Shown piece by piece: positions 1 through 7,446 of a stretch of DNA of 8,585 bases (positions are counted from its first letter, which is position 1; each line of letters begins with the position of its first letter). Below the pieces are notes generated by a model that ran no database searches, was not told where the DNA came from, and saw only the letters and a list, made by a program, of their open reading frames with translations. This DNA is from Bacteroidales bacterium (lineage in GTDB: Bacteria; Bacteroidota; Bacteroidia; Bacteroidales; UBA7960): assembly GCA_003557965.1 (NCBI GenBank), contig PWND01000172.1, forward strand, positions 1 to 8,585, given 5' to 3'. A program made the position numbers and the translations under genes.

Positions 1-119
1 ATCGAAAAGTCAGGTTTGTAAATTAAGGAACCGCCGTATACGAGACCCGTATGTACGGTGGTGTGAGAGGTCGGAAAATAAAGTAGGAGGAAAACTACTT
101 TATTTTCCTCCTACTCGAT
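1..119 (+). mobile_element. Group II intron, 3' end (domains V and VI)
   Basis: This is the 3' tail of a self-splicing retroelement; most of the intron lies upstream. Domain V folds from 30 to 62: a 9-bp lower stem (30-38 with 54-62), a 2-nt bulge at 52-53, an upper stem 39-42 with 48-51 and a 5-nt loop. The catalytic triad reads CGC at 32-34, with G33 in the expected G-U wobble with position 59. Domain VI follows: 65-67 pairs with 114-116, 68-70 pairs with 110-112, and A113 is left bulged between them as the branch point. A perfect 14-bp distal stem joins 73-86 to 95-108. A113 is at -7 if the intron ends in AT at 119, which matches the usual AY end. The reverse transcriptase/maturase would be upstream. 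A stop codon at 19-21 could be its end, but six codons are too few to call a gene. The fold is seen in the sequence; that the intron still splices is inference. Confidence 0.85.
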
Positions 120-189
120 TAAAAAGCTATAATGCAGAAAACTTATTTTTGAGTTATACGTTTATTTGTTTGTATTAACCAAAACTATA

Positions 190-2634
190 ATGCAAAAATT
201 TTTTTCCTTCTTATTACTATTATTTTTTATACTGTTTACTGTTAATTTATCAGTAGCAAATATCAATATTCAGGGAAGAGTTGTTGATTATGAAACTAAA
301 GAACCTTTAGCTTTTGTTACAATAATTATTGAAGATAGCAGGCAGGGTGTTTTAACTGATATTGACGGTGTATTTAGTATATCTTCTGAAAAACAAATTA
401 GAAAACTAACTTTAAGTTATGTTGGTTATAAAAACAAAACATATTTTGTTGATTACTCAAAGGATTATCATCTTCTAAAACTTAAAAAATCAATTACTGA
501 TCTTAGTGAAGTTGTTATAGTTCCCGGTGTAAATCCTGCACACAGAATTATTGACAACGTTATCAAAAACAAAAAAACAAACAATCCTGAAAACAGGAGA
601 TCTTTTACATTTACTGCCTATAATAAATTTATAATAACGTCTGAACAGGATTTATTTGCATACAGGTACTATCAAACTGGCGATTCTGCCTTCTATAGAA
701 TTAATAATTTCCTTGAGCAACGACATTTTTTTATTTCAGAATCTGTAAGCAATAAAAGATACAGGTACCCTGGAAGAAAAACGGAAGAAGTTTTGGCTAA
801 CAGGGTGTCCGGATTGAAAAACCCTATGGTGGCTATGCTTGCAAGTCAGTTGCAATCTTTTTCTTTTTATGAAGACTTTATTCGAATACTTGATATTGAG
901 TATGTTAGTCCCCTTGCTGCCGGCAGCAAAAGACGATACTTGTTCGAGTTAAAAGATACTATATTCTCAGGTAACGACTCTGTGTTTGTTATTAAATACA
1001 GGCCTTTTGTAAATTCTAATATTGATGGGATGGAAGGTGTTATGTATATTAACTCAAATAAATGGGCTGTGCAAAATGTTATTGCTAAACCTCATAGCTT
1101 TAATGACCAAATGATTGAATTTGGAATTCAACAAAAGTACAAGTATGTTGATAATAAACAATGGTTTCCTGTTCAGCTTAATACTGATATAAAAATAAGC
1201 CTGAACCCTGAAGGTCTGGAAGGTGGTATTCCGCTCTATGGACAAAGCAGGAGCTACATTACCGATATTGTTCTGGCCCCACCACTTACAAGAAGAGATT
1301 TTTCTGCTTTTGATATAGATTATTCTCCTGATATTTTTGATAAAGGAGAGGAATTCCTTGAAAAGTATAGGGTTGAAGCTCTATCAGATAGGGAAGTCAA
1401 CACCTATGAATATGTTGATAGCGTTGGAGAAGCTACTAACCTGGAAAGACGGATATTCTGGTTGGAAGCTTTGATGTTAGGGGATATTAGAGCAGGTTTT
1501 ATTGATATAAATATAAATAAATTGTATAGTTATAATATTTATGAAAAGCATCGCTTAGGATTTGGAGTATATACCAATGAGAATTTTTTGCAATGGTTTA
1601 GGATAGGCGGCTATTATGCTTATGGAACAGGTGATAAGGAGCATAAATATATGGTTAACCCCGAGTTCATTATTAACAGAAACAGGGGCCTTAGATTTGG
1701 TTATAAATTCGAAAACAATGTAAATGAACGAGGTGAATCAGATTTTTTAAGTAATAACTATTGGTTCCAGGATTTTGACCCTCGTAAATACTATATAAGA
1801 ACTATGGATGTTGTGGTTAGTGATGAAGTTTACCTTGAATCCCGCTTTTTAAGAAACCGGCTTACCCTCAATCTTTCAGGCTCAAGAAGAAACTTTTCAT
1901 GGCATGATAGCTACAACTTTACTGGAGAAATTGATGATTTTAATGTTTCTGAAATAAGCCTGAAATCAAGGTTTGGTTTTGGCGAACAATTTATTAGAAC
2001 ACCGGGAAGAATATACCGTGATTTTTCGGAAAGGCCATCTTTATCTGTTAACTTATCGCGTGGTATAAAGGGACTTTTTGAGGGAGATTTTGATTACTGG
2101 AAATTAGAAGCCAGGTTCGATTACTTGCTTAGCATTCCATTTTATGGAAGCCAAAAATGGCGCCTGCAAACGGGCTGGGTAAGCAATCCTTCTTTGCCAT
2201 TGCCATTGCTTTTTACTGCTCCCGGCTCAATGCCTGAATCATCTTATATTGGATATGCTTCTCCCAGAAGCTTTGGAGCTATGAAAGTTGATGAATTTGC
2301 ATCTGATATTTATGCATCTTTATTTTTTGAACATAATTTTGGGCCTGTAATTTATAGATCTGATAACTATGCGCCTGAATTTGCTGTTGTGTCTAATATT
2401 GGATGGGGTAAGCTTAATAAACCTGACTACCACATTAATACTTTCATTAAGTCTATGAACCAGGGATACTTTGAATCAGGCCTCAGAGTACATAAAATAT
2501 TTCCTAAAAATTGGCTTAGGGCTGTCGGCATTACCATAAACCCCGGTATTGAAGTGCTATATCGCTATGGTAATTACTCTCTAAAAAACAATATAGACAA
2601 CTTTGCTTTTAAGTTTATTCTTGAACTTATTTAA
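190..2634 (+). CDS. DUF5686 / carboxypeptidase-regulatory-like outer membrane protein
   Basis: This is an 814-residue protein of the Bacteroidota family that joins an N-terminal carboxypeptidase-regulatory-like (CarboxypepD_reg) domain to a DUF5686 region. A hydrophobic signal peptide covers about residues 1-23 (MQKFFSFLLL onward, ending near SVA). The beta-sandwich domain spans about 26-111, with the hallmark GRVVDYETKEPLAFVTI and the later LSYVGYK. The family motif PGVNPAHRIIDNVIKNK starts near 112. The rest is rich in aromatic-alternating strands, which suggests an outer-membrane beta-barrel. A TTG start at 166 would add eight residues (MFVLTKTI) in front of the signal peptide; ATG at 190 is preferred because the signal peptide then starts normally after an A-rich leader. 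Two TAA stops lie in tandem. The molecular function of the family is not known to me. The gene appears separate from the transporter locus downstream, with a terminator-like structure between them. Confidence 0.88.
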   Translation: MQKFFSFLLLLFFILFTVNLSVANINIQGRVVDYETKEPLAFVTIIIEDSRQGVLTDIDGVFSISSEKQIRKLTLSYVGYKNKTYFVDYSKDYHLLKLKKSITDLSEVVIVPGVNPAHRIIDNVIKNKKTNNPENRRSFTFTAYNKFIITSEQDLFAYRYYQTGDSAFYRINNFLEQRHFFISESVSNKRYRYPGRKTEEVLANRVSGLKNPMVAMLASQLQSFSFYEDFIRILDIEYVSPLAAGSKRRYLFELKDTIFSGNDSVFVIKYRPFVNSNIDGMEGVMYINSNKWAVQNVIAKPHSFNDQMIEFGIQQKYKYVDNKQWFPVQLNTDIKISLNPEGLEGGIPLYGQSRSYITDIVLAPPLTRRDFSAFDIDYSPDIFDKGEEFLEKYRVEALSDREVNTYEYVDSVGEATNLERRIFWLEALMLGDIRAGFIDININKLYSYNIYEKHRLGFGVYTNENFLQWFRIGGYYAYGTGDKEHKYMVNPEFIINRNRGLRFGYKFENNVNERGESDFLSNNYWFQDFDPRKYYIRTMDVVVSDEVYLESRFLRNRLTLNLSGSRRNFSWHDSYNFTGEIDDFNVSEISLKSRFGFGEQFIRTPGRIYRDFSERPSLSVNLSRGIKGLFEGDFDYWKLEARFDYLLSIPFYGSQKWRLQTGWVSNPSLPLPLLFTAPGSMPESSYIGYASPRSFGAMKVDEFASDIYASLFFEHNFGPVIYRSDNYAPEFAVVSNIGWGKLNKPDYHINTFIKSMNQGYFESGLRVHKIFPKNWLRAVGITINPGIEVLYRYGNYSLKNNIDNFAFKFILELI

Positions 2635-2638
2635 TAAC

Positions 2639-2712
2639 CAAGTGTAAGGCCTGTAATATATTAAAGCCACAACTCTTCTACTTTAATGCCTTACTTGCAG
2701 TAATTATTTTTA
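2639..2712 (+). terminator. Probable intrinsic terminator after the DUF5686 gene
   Basis: A long interrupted stem starts two bases after the tandem stop codons. CAAG 2639-2642 pairs with CTTG 2694-2697, TAAGGC 2645-2650 with GCCTTA 2688-2693, and ATTAAAG 2660-2666 with CTTTAAT 2681-2687. There are bulges at 2643-2644 and 2651-2659 and a 14-nt loop. A T-rich run (TTATTTTTATT) follows at about 2702-2712. The bulges and the small gap before the T-run make it imperfect, but its placement fits termination of the upstream gene. Confidence 0.5.
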
Positions 2713-2792
2713 TTAATTCGGATAGTGTTAAATACGAAACTCCTATTCAATATCACTATTGTATTGTCCGGATATTTAGGGGGCTAAAACAA

Positions 2793-2827
2793 ATTCAAAT
2801 TTCGTCCACATGAAACGGAATTTGAAT
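2793..2827. repeat. Strong 13-bp intergenic hairpin
   Basis: ATTCAAATTTCGT at 2793-2805 pairs with ACGGAATTTGAAT at 2815-2827 across a 9-nt loop. There are 13 pairs, one of them a G-U wobble in + strand RNA. It sits midway between the DUF5686 gene and the TetR gene. No clear T-run follows on either strand, so it is not called a terminator. It could be a second transcription barrier, an RNA-processing site or a remnant of a dispersed repeat. The rest of the 2713-2929 stretch is AT-rich and shows no gene that I can support. Confidence 0.5.
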
Positions 2828-2929
2828 CCCACAAATAACCTCTATAAATATTTTATCCCTTTAGATAATGCAGTTTGGCGCTTTCATTGTTTCTTGTCAG
2901 CCTATTTTTATTCAATATATATAGTTTTT

Positions 2930-2961
2930 CTTGGTAGTTTAAAACATATTTTTTAACTTTG
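2930..2961 (+). promoter_or_regulatory. Bacteroidota-type promoter of the TetR gene
   Basis: TAACTTTG at 2954-2961 matches the Bacteroidota -7 consensus TAnnTTTG exactly. CTTG at 2930-2933 is a three-of-four match to the -33 TTTG element, and the 20-bp spacing is within the usual 19-21. The predicted transcript start is near 2967, giving a leader of about 45 nt before ATG 3012. The downstream genes of the locus may be read from this promoter as well. Confidence 0.65.
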
Positions 2962-2979
2962 ACCAACCGGTCAGTCAAA
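2958..2979. promoter_or_regulatory. TetR-family operator overlapping the -7 element
   Basis: This is a 22-bp palindrome centred between 2968 and 2969, with outer arms TTTGAC and GTCAAA, a perfect core ACCGGT, and two unmatched pairs between arm and core (9 of 11 pairs symmetric). GACC/GGTC palindromes with a CCGG centre are typical targets of TetR-family repressors. The site shares bases 2958-2961 with the -7 element and covers the predicted start site, so a bound dimer should block RNA polymerase. Autorepression by the adjacent gene product is inferred from the position. Confidence 0.7.
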
Positions 2980-3011
2980 ATATTTATTAATTTAGATAAT
3001 AGTATTAGTTT

Positions 3012-3620
3012 ATGTCGCCACGTACTAAAAAACAATTTGAAGAAATAAGAAAAGAAAAGAAAAGCATTATTGCAGAAACGGCTTTACGCTTGTTTTCAGA
3101 GAAAGGGTACCATGCTACAACTATTAGTGAAATTGCAAAAAAAGCTAAGATTTCAAAAGGCTTGCTATACAACTACTTTGATAGTAAAGAAAAGCTCTTA
3201 GCAGAAATTCTTCAAAATTTTATTATTCAAATGGAAACACTAATTAATCCTAATATGGATGATGAAATTACAAATGCAGAACTTGAGAGCTTTTTTGAAA
3301 TGATGATAGAATCTATGAAAACCAATAGAGAGCATTGGAGAATACTATTTCAGTTAACAATGCAAAAAGGAGTAATCTCTTATATTTTTTCGAAAAATGA
3401 TATTGGCAATTCCGCAGAAAAGCTTATGAAGTTGGGGTATAAATATTTTGCTGATAGATTTGACAATCCGCAGGAAGAACTATTATTATTCAGGTCTGTA
3501 TTAAAAGGGCTGGCACTAATAATTGTTTATACACCTGAAGCATGTCCTGATGACGTTTTGGAATCATTTAAAAAAAGGTTGAAAGATATTTTTATTAAAC
3601 CGAAAAAGACTCAAAAGTAA
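3012..3620 (+). CDS. TetR/AcrR-family transcriptional regulator
   Basis: This is a 202-residue protein, the usual length for the family, acting in the cytoplasm as a DNA-binding dimer. The TetR_N domain covers about residues 15-62: a helix with ETALRLFSEKGYHATTISEIA, then the helix-turn-helix KKAKISKGLLYNYFDSKEKLL, with the conserved GLLYNYF recognition helix near 50-56. The C-terminal part (about 70-195) is the variable, helical ligand-binding and dimerisation region; its ligand cannot be read from sequence. The gene lies 32 bp downstream of a palindromic operator and 110 bp upstream of the LolA-like gene on the same strand. The simplest reading is a self-repressing local regulator of the transporter genes that follow. 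I see no second copy of the operator in front of the later genes, so control of the whole locus would depend on read-through from this promoter. Confidence 0.92.
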   Translation: MSPRTKKQFEEIRKEKKSIIAETALRLFSEKGYHATTISEIAKKAKISKGLLYNYFDSKEKLLAEILQNFIIQMETLINPNMDDEITNAELESFFEMMIESMKTNREHWRILFQLTMQKGVISYIFSKNDIGNSAEKLMKLGYKYFADRFDNPQEELLLFRSVLKGLALIIVYTPEACPDDVLESFKKRLKDIFIKPKKTQK

Positions 3621-3730
3621 ATTTTCAGTATTCATGATAAAAATTCAAAGGTTCAATTATTATATTTTTTTTCAACCAGAATCAGATAAGATATTTGTAG
3701 TGACATTATAACCAATAAAAACCTTTAAAA

Positions 3731-4498
3731 ATGAAGAAAATGAAATTAACACAAGTATTTTTATTATTAGGAATTAGTATTGTATTGTTTGACAATACAA
3801 CAATTTATGCTCAAAACCCACGAGACATTTTGGAAAAAGTTGAAGACAACATGCGTGGAGAAGCATCATATTCGGAAATGACTATGGAGACTGTTCGTCC
3901 CAGGTACACACGTGAAATTTCTCTGAAATCATGGACATTGGGAGATGATTATGCCCTTGTATATGTTACTGCACCTGCCAGGGATAAAGGCACTGCAACT
4001 CTGAAAAGGGGTAGTGATATGTGGAGCTATAACCCTAATGTTGATCGTACAATAAGGATGCCCCCTTCAATGATGTCTCAGTCGTGGATGGGGTCTGATT
4101 TTAGCAATGATGACCTGGTAAGCGGGACATCAACTGCGGATGACTATAGCCATAAACTTCTTGGTGTAGAAACTGTAAATGGCCATGAATGCTACAAGAT
4201 TGAATTAATACCACATCCTGAAACACCTGTTGTATATGACAAAGTAATTTACTGGGTGAGCAAAGAATATTACTTGCCTGTTAGGGTAGAAAATTATGAT
4301 GACTTTGGCGGGCTAGCCAGTACAATGAACTTCAAAGAATTTAAGTCAATGGGAGGCAGGATAGTGGCGACTGTTATGGAGATGATTCCCGAAGACAGAA
4401 CAGGACACAAAACAATTATCACTACACATAAAACAGAATTTGATATAAATATTTCTGAAGATTTTTTCTCTACTCAAAATCTTACAAGCATTGAGTAA
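3731..4498 (+). CDS. LolA-like outer-membrane lipoprotein-sorting protein
   Basis: This is a 255-residue exported protein resembling the LolA_like family (PF17131, annotated as outer membrane lipoprotein-sorting protein). A signal peptide covers about 1-27, ending TTIYA before QNP; there is no lipobox cysteine, so a soluble periplasmic protein is expected. Family signatures are PARDKGTATLKRGSDMWSY (about 82-100), NPNVDRTIRMPPSMMSQSWM (101-120) and GSDFSNDDLV (121-130), followed by beta strands containing GHECYKIELIP and YWVSKEYYLPVRVENYD. The family has a LolA/LolB-type half-barrel that can hold an acyl chain or other hydrophobic ligand. ATG 3731 gives MKKMK before the hydrophobic core; ATG 3740 is possible. 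The next genes encode FtsX-type permeases and a LolD-like ATPase, so this protein is likely the periplasmic acceptor of their cargo. It need not be the housekeeping LolA, and its true cargo is unknown. Confidence 0.85.
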   Translation: MKKMKLTQVFLLLGISIVLFDNTTIYAQNPRDILEKVEDNMRGEASYSEMTMETVRPRYTREISLKSWTLGDDYALVYVTAPARDKGTATLKRGSDMWSYNPNVDRTIRMPPSMMSQSWMGSDFSNDDLVSGTSTADDYSHKLLGVETVNGHECYKIELIPHPETPVVYDKVIYWVSKEYYLPVRVENYDDFGGLASTMNFKEFKSMGGRIVATVMEMIPEDRTGHKTIITTHKTEFDINISEDFFSTQNLTSIE

Positions 4499-4626
4499 CG
4501 AGAAATAGGCCATAAGTTATATTTAACTGCAAAATACAAATATAAAAAACGTTGCGAGATAAAAATATTAAGTTAAAAAACTCTATAAAACTAGTAAATC
4601 TCTGTAGTTAAATGACTTAGTAAGCC

Positions 4627-4662
4627 TTTGTAAATAGCAGTAATAAGAATATTAAATTTTTG
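4627..4662 (+). promoter_or_regulatory. Candidate promoter before permease A1
   Basis: TTTG at 4627-4630 resembles the Bacteroidota -33 element, and TAAATTTT at 4653-4660 matches seven of eight positions of the -7 consensus. The spacing is 22 bp, one longer than usual. It would give a leader of roughly 45 nt before ATG 4711. In such AT-rich DNA a match of this quality can arise by chance. The 212-bp gap it lies in is otherwise AT-rich with no gene or terminator that I can support. Confidence 0.25.
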
Positions 4663-4710
4663 AAAGATAAATAAATTAAAAGTGAAGATTAAAAAAAACA
4701 AATATAGAAT

Positions 4711-5937
4711 ATGAAAACATTACTAAAACTAGCATGGAGAAACTTATGGCGGAAAAAGCGACGGACATTTATTACCGTTAGTTCGGTCATGTTTGCCGTT
4801 GTTTTGGCAATTGCCATGATGTCTTTGATAGAAGGTACAAGAGAATTGTTTGTTGAATCTGTTGTGAGCCAAACAACAGGCCACTTGCAAATACAGGATG
4901 TAATGTATCATGATGAGCCTTCAATGGATCACACCCTGGAATATGGTGAGGAAGTTTATAGTACTTTAGAAAAGCACTCAGACCTTATAGACTACACGGT
5001 ACCTCGAATACAGGGCTTTTGTCTTGGAGCAAAGGATATGGGAACTCGTGGCGTATTTGTTATGGGTATTATTCCTGGAAAAGAAAACCGCATGAATAAT
5101 CTTTCTTCCCGTATGGTGGAAGGAGAGATGTTTTCAGATAATGATGATTATGCTGTTATTGCAGAAGGTGTGGCAAATTTGCTTGAATTATCAATAGGAG
5201 ATACAATAGTTTTAATTGGACAAGGCTTTCAGGGCATGTCGGCAGCCGGAAAATTCAAAGTAGGTGGTATAATTGAGTTTCCAATGCCTGAGCAAAACAA
5301 CACTATGGTATATCTGCCCCTGCAAGAAGCTCAGTGGTTTTTTGCTGCCCCGGAAAGATTGACTAACCTCATTATTATGGCTGAAAACGAATCGAATATA
5401 AATACATTAGCTCAAAATTTATCAGATGACCTTGATAGTGAATGGTTTGCTGTTAAAACCTACGAAGAGCTGATGCCGGATGTGTTACAGGCATTCGAAA
5501 CACGTGACGCACAAGTCAGGTTGTTCTCATGGATTTTGTATATAGTTGCAGGTTTTGGAATTTTTGGCACTATAATTATGATGATTCACGAACGACTTAG
5601 AGAGTTTGGAATATTATTGTCAATAGGGCTGAAACGTGCTCAACTGGCTATCATTTGCCTTTTTGAAACGCTGTTTATTAGTGTAATTGGTGTTTTATCA
5701 GGTATTGTTGTTGGATTCCCAATTATGTATTGGCTAAACAAAAACCCGATACAAGTTGGTGATGACCTTGCTGAAGTCATGCTTGATATGGGGTTTGAAC
5801 CTGTAATGCCATTTTCTATAGCACCGGATATATTTATTTACCAGGCAACTACAATATTTATAATCGCAATTGTTGTAGGCCTGTATCCAGTCAGAAAGGT
5901 ATTTAAGCTTGATATGATTAGTGCAGCAAGGAAATAA
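4711..5937 (+). CDS. ABC transporter permease, FtsX/MacB type (A1)
   Basis: This is a 408-residue inner-membrane subunit with the four-helix FtsX/LolC/MacB plan. A basic N-terminus (MKTLLKLAWRNLWRKKRRT) leads into TM1 at about 20-40. A large periplasmic domain spans about 42-268 (MacB_PCD type). TM2 is at about 271-291, TM3 at 313-341 and TM4 at 374-392, with a short basic tail, YPVRKVFKLDMISAARK. The cytoplasmic stretch ERLREFGILLSIGLKRAQ (about 294-311) is the coupling region that contacts the ATPase in this superfamily. Proteins of this type do not move cargo through the membrane; they couple ATP use to movement of the periplasmic domain. Its N-terminal third is closely matched by the partial permease at the right edge, and less so by the permease that follows. 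It is probably one half of a LolCE-like heterodimer with that neighbour. The start is the only good ATG, after an A-rich leader. Confidence 0.9.
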   Translation: MKTLLKLAWRNLWRKKRRTFITVSSVMFAVVLAIAMMSLIEGTRELFVESVVSQTTGHLQIQDVMYHDEPSMDHTLEYGEEVYSTLEKHSDLIDYTVPRIQGFCLGAKDMGTRGVFVMGIIPGKENRMNNLSSRMVEGEMFSDNDDYAVIAEGVANLLELSIGDTIVLIGQGFQGMSAAGKFKVGGIIEFPMPEQNNTMVYLPLQEAQWFFAAPERLTNLIIMAENESNINTLAQNLSDDLDSEWFAVKTYEELMPDVLQAFETRDAQVRLFSWILYIVAGFGIFGTIIMMIHERLREFGILLSIGLKRAQLAIICLFETLFISVIGVLSGIVVGFPIMYWLNKNPIQVGDDLAEVMLDMGFEPVMPFSIAPDIFIYQATTIFIIAIVVGLYPVRKVFKLDMISAARK

Positions 5938-6027
5938 TTTGTTAGCAGGTAGTATGTTAACCTACCTATGTGTTAACTTGAGAAACTATAATAATTTGAA
6001 ATGTTTAAAGACTCTTTAAAAACAAAT

Positions 6028-6105
6028 AATAGAACGCGGATTAGGCGGATAATGCGGATAATCACAGATAAGAAATCCTTAAATCCATCACATTAGTGTT
6101 CTATT
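6028..6105. repeat. Dispersed inverted-repeat element, copy 1
   Basis: This 78-bp element is bounded by perfect 8-bp terminal inverted repeats, AATAGAAC at 6028-6035 and GTTCTATT at 6098-6105. The left half is a series of 9-nt units (CGGATTAGG, CGGATAATG, CGGATAATC, ACAGATAAG) and the right half is the degenerate reverse complement, with ATCC-type units. It ends 18 nt before the start of permease B. The style (GAACRCGGAT arms) resembles an intergenic repeat that I recall as common in Bacteroidota genomes. It carries no gene. Confidence 0.75.
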
Positions 6106-6123
6106 AAAAAAAAACGAAATAAA

Positions 6124-7344
6124 ATGAAAACACTCATAAAAATATCATGGAGAAATATCTGGAGAAACAAGACACGTAGTGTTGTTATAATTGTAGCAAT
6201 AGTACTGGGCTTGATGGGAGGAGTATTCGGGGCTGCTATGCGTCTGGCTTTGGAAAAGCAGCAGTTTGAAGATACCATAGAGACTCAGATTTCTCATATA
6301 CAAATACATCACCCCGAATTTATTGCTAATCCGGAAGCGCGGTTTCATATTTCTGATGGGTTAGAGATAGCATCAGATTTGAATAAAAGAGATGACATAA
6401 AAGTAGCATCACCAAGAATTGTTTTTGATGGGATGGCTGCAACTGCTAATTTGAACGCCGGTGTAAGAATTAAAGGCATTGACACAGAAATTGAAGACAA
6501 GACTACCGGACTTGAAGAGCTTATTATTGAAGGTTCATACTTGATTGAAGAGGGCAGAATTCCTTCAATTATTATTGGCAGGCGATTGGCAGAAAAACTT
6601 AATACTGCTGTTGGCTCACGCATGGTTTTAACTTTTCAGGATATTGAAGGTGAAGTGATAAATGCTTCATTCAGGATAGAAGGTATTTATTCTCTGCCTT
6701 CAAGAACTTTTGAAGAGCGTAAAGTTTTTGTAAAGAATACGGTTATTAATGAAATAATCGGAGATGCAAAAGCTGTATCAGAAATAGCAATAGTTATTAA
6801 TAATCCTGATGATTTCAGGTCTGTTGCCAGTGAGTTACAGAATGCATACCCGGATACTAGGGTGCGTCATTGGGGCGACCTGCAGCCATCTCTGTATTAT
6901 TCACTTGAGGTTCTTGATGAAGCTTTAATATGGATATTGATTATAGTTATAATGGCAGTATCCTTCGGATTGCTAAATACTATTTTAATGTCAATACTTG
7001 AAAGAGCCAGAGAGTTGGGAATGTTATTGGCTATAGGAATGAAAAGGGCAAAAATTTTCTCAATGATTGTAATGGAAACTACAATTATCTCATTGTTTAG
7101 TGGAGTAGTTGGATTATTAATGTCTTATGGAATGATAAGCATTTTAAATAATACCGGCGTACCTATTCCGGGAGGAGATGGCCTTAGTGAACTTGGTTAT
7201 GCTTCTGTGCTTTATCCTTCGCTGGAAACCGGATTCTACTTTCAGATAGTAGTAGTGCTAGTTGTATTTGCTGTTTTGGCTTCAATTTATCCTGCATGGA
7301 AAGCTATCAGGCTCCAGCCTGCAGAGGCAGTGAGGCAGGAGTAG
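6124..7344 (+). CDS. ABC transporter permease, FtsX/LolE type (B)
   Basis: This is a 406-residue inner-membrane permease with the same plan as its upstream neighbour: a basic N-terminus (MKTLIKISWRNIWRNKTRS), TM1 at about 18-38, a large periplasmic domain to about 264, TM2 at 266-290, TM3 at 311-338 and TM4 at 371-389, ending YPAWKAIRLQPAEAVRQE. The coupling stretch LERARELGMLLAIGMKRAK (292-310) is strongly conserved with LolC/LolE-type proteins. Its periplasmic domain differs clearly from that of A1: it has SHIQIHHPEF where A1 has GHLQIQDVMY, and it lacks the DEPS motif. The two are therefore likely different subunits of a heterodimer and not recent duplicates. A 186-bp gap separates the two genes, long for an operon, and part of it is filled by the inverted-repeat element. 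The start ATG follows a run of A bases and no Shine-Dalgarno sequence is visible. Confidence 0.9.
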   Translation: MKTLIKISWRNIWRNKTRSVVIIVAIVLGLMGGVFGAAMRLALEKQQFEDTIETQISHIQIHHPEFIANPEARFHISDGLEIASDLNKRDDIKVASPRIVFDGMAATANLNAGVRIKGIDTEIEDKTTGLEELIIEGSYLIEEGRIPSIIIGRRLAEKLNTAVGSRMVLTFQDIEGEVINASFRIEGIYSLPSRTFEERKVFVKNTVINEIIGDAKAVSEIAIVINNPDDFRSVASELQNAYPDTRVRHWGDLQPSLYYSLEVLDEALIWILIIVIMAVSFGLLNTILMSILERARELGMLLAIGMKRAKIFSMIVMETTIISLFSGVVGLLMSYGMISILNNTGVPIPGGDGLSELGYASVLYPSLETGFYFQIVVVLVVFAVLASIYPAWKAIRLQPAEAVRQE

Positions 7345-7446
7345 GGAGTTGATTGGCAATCAGCAATTTAAAGAATAATTTTAGTTTAAATGTATTATAT
7401 AAAAAAATAAAGAATTTTAGAATTAACCATTATAAATATAAATGTT

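Noticed and set aside
1..21. Possible C-terminal end of the intron reverse transcriptase (IEKSGL then stop)
   Set aside because: Only six codons are visible; another frame also stops at 22-24, and no family motif is present. It is mentioned only within the intron entry.
166..189. TTG start adding MFVLTKTI to the DUF5686 protein
   Set aside because: It would put extra residues before a normal signal peptide that begins cleanly at ATG 190.
3621..3730. Separate promoter or second TetR operator before the LolA-like gene
   Set aside because: No TAnnTTTG element at correct spacing to a -33 element and no GACC/GGTC palindrome is visible in the 110-bp gap.
5947..5977. Short hairpin AGGTAG/CTACCT after permease A1 with two GTTAAC palindromes nearby
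   Set aside because: The stem is only 6 bp with a 9-nt loop and no following T-run, so terminator function is not supported; 6-bp palindromes are expected by chance.
6004..6020. Inverted repeat TTTAAAG / CTTTAAA
   Set aside because: It is a 7-bp, nearly all-AT stem with a 3-nt loop, likely by chance in AT-rich DNA.
6036..6071. CRISPR-like array suggested by short direct repeats
   Set aside because: The repeats are 9-nt units directly abutting, with no spacers, and belong to an inverted-repeat element.
6093..6623. Antisense open frames under permease B
   Set aside because: They lie fully opposite a well-supported gene, have no recognisable family and reflect the codon pattern of the real gene. 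Similar antisense frames at 1054-1245, 2853-3035, 7485-7709 and 7890-8192, and an overlapping + strand frame at 7823-8017, were dropped for the same reason.
7348..7364. Small hairpin just after the permease B stop codon
   Set aside because: It is a 7-bp stem with one wobble and a 3-nt loop, followed by mixed AT sequence and not a T-run; too weak to call a terminator.
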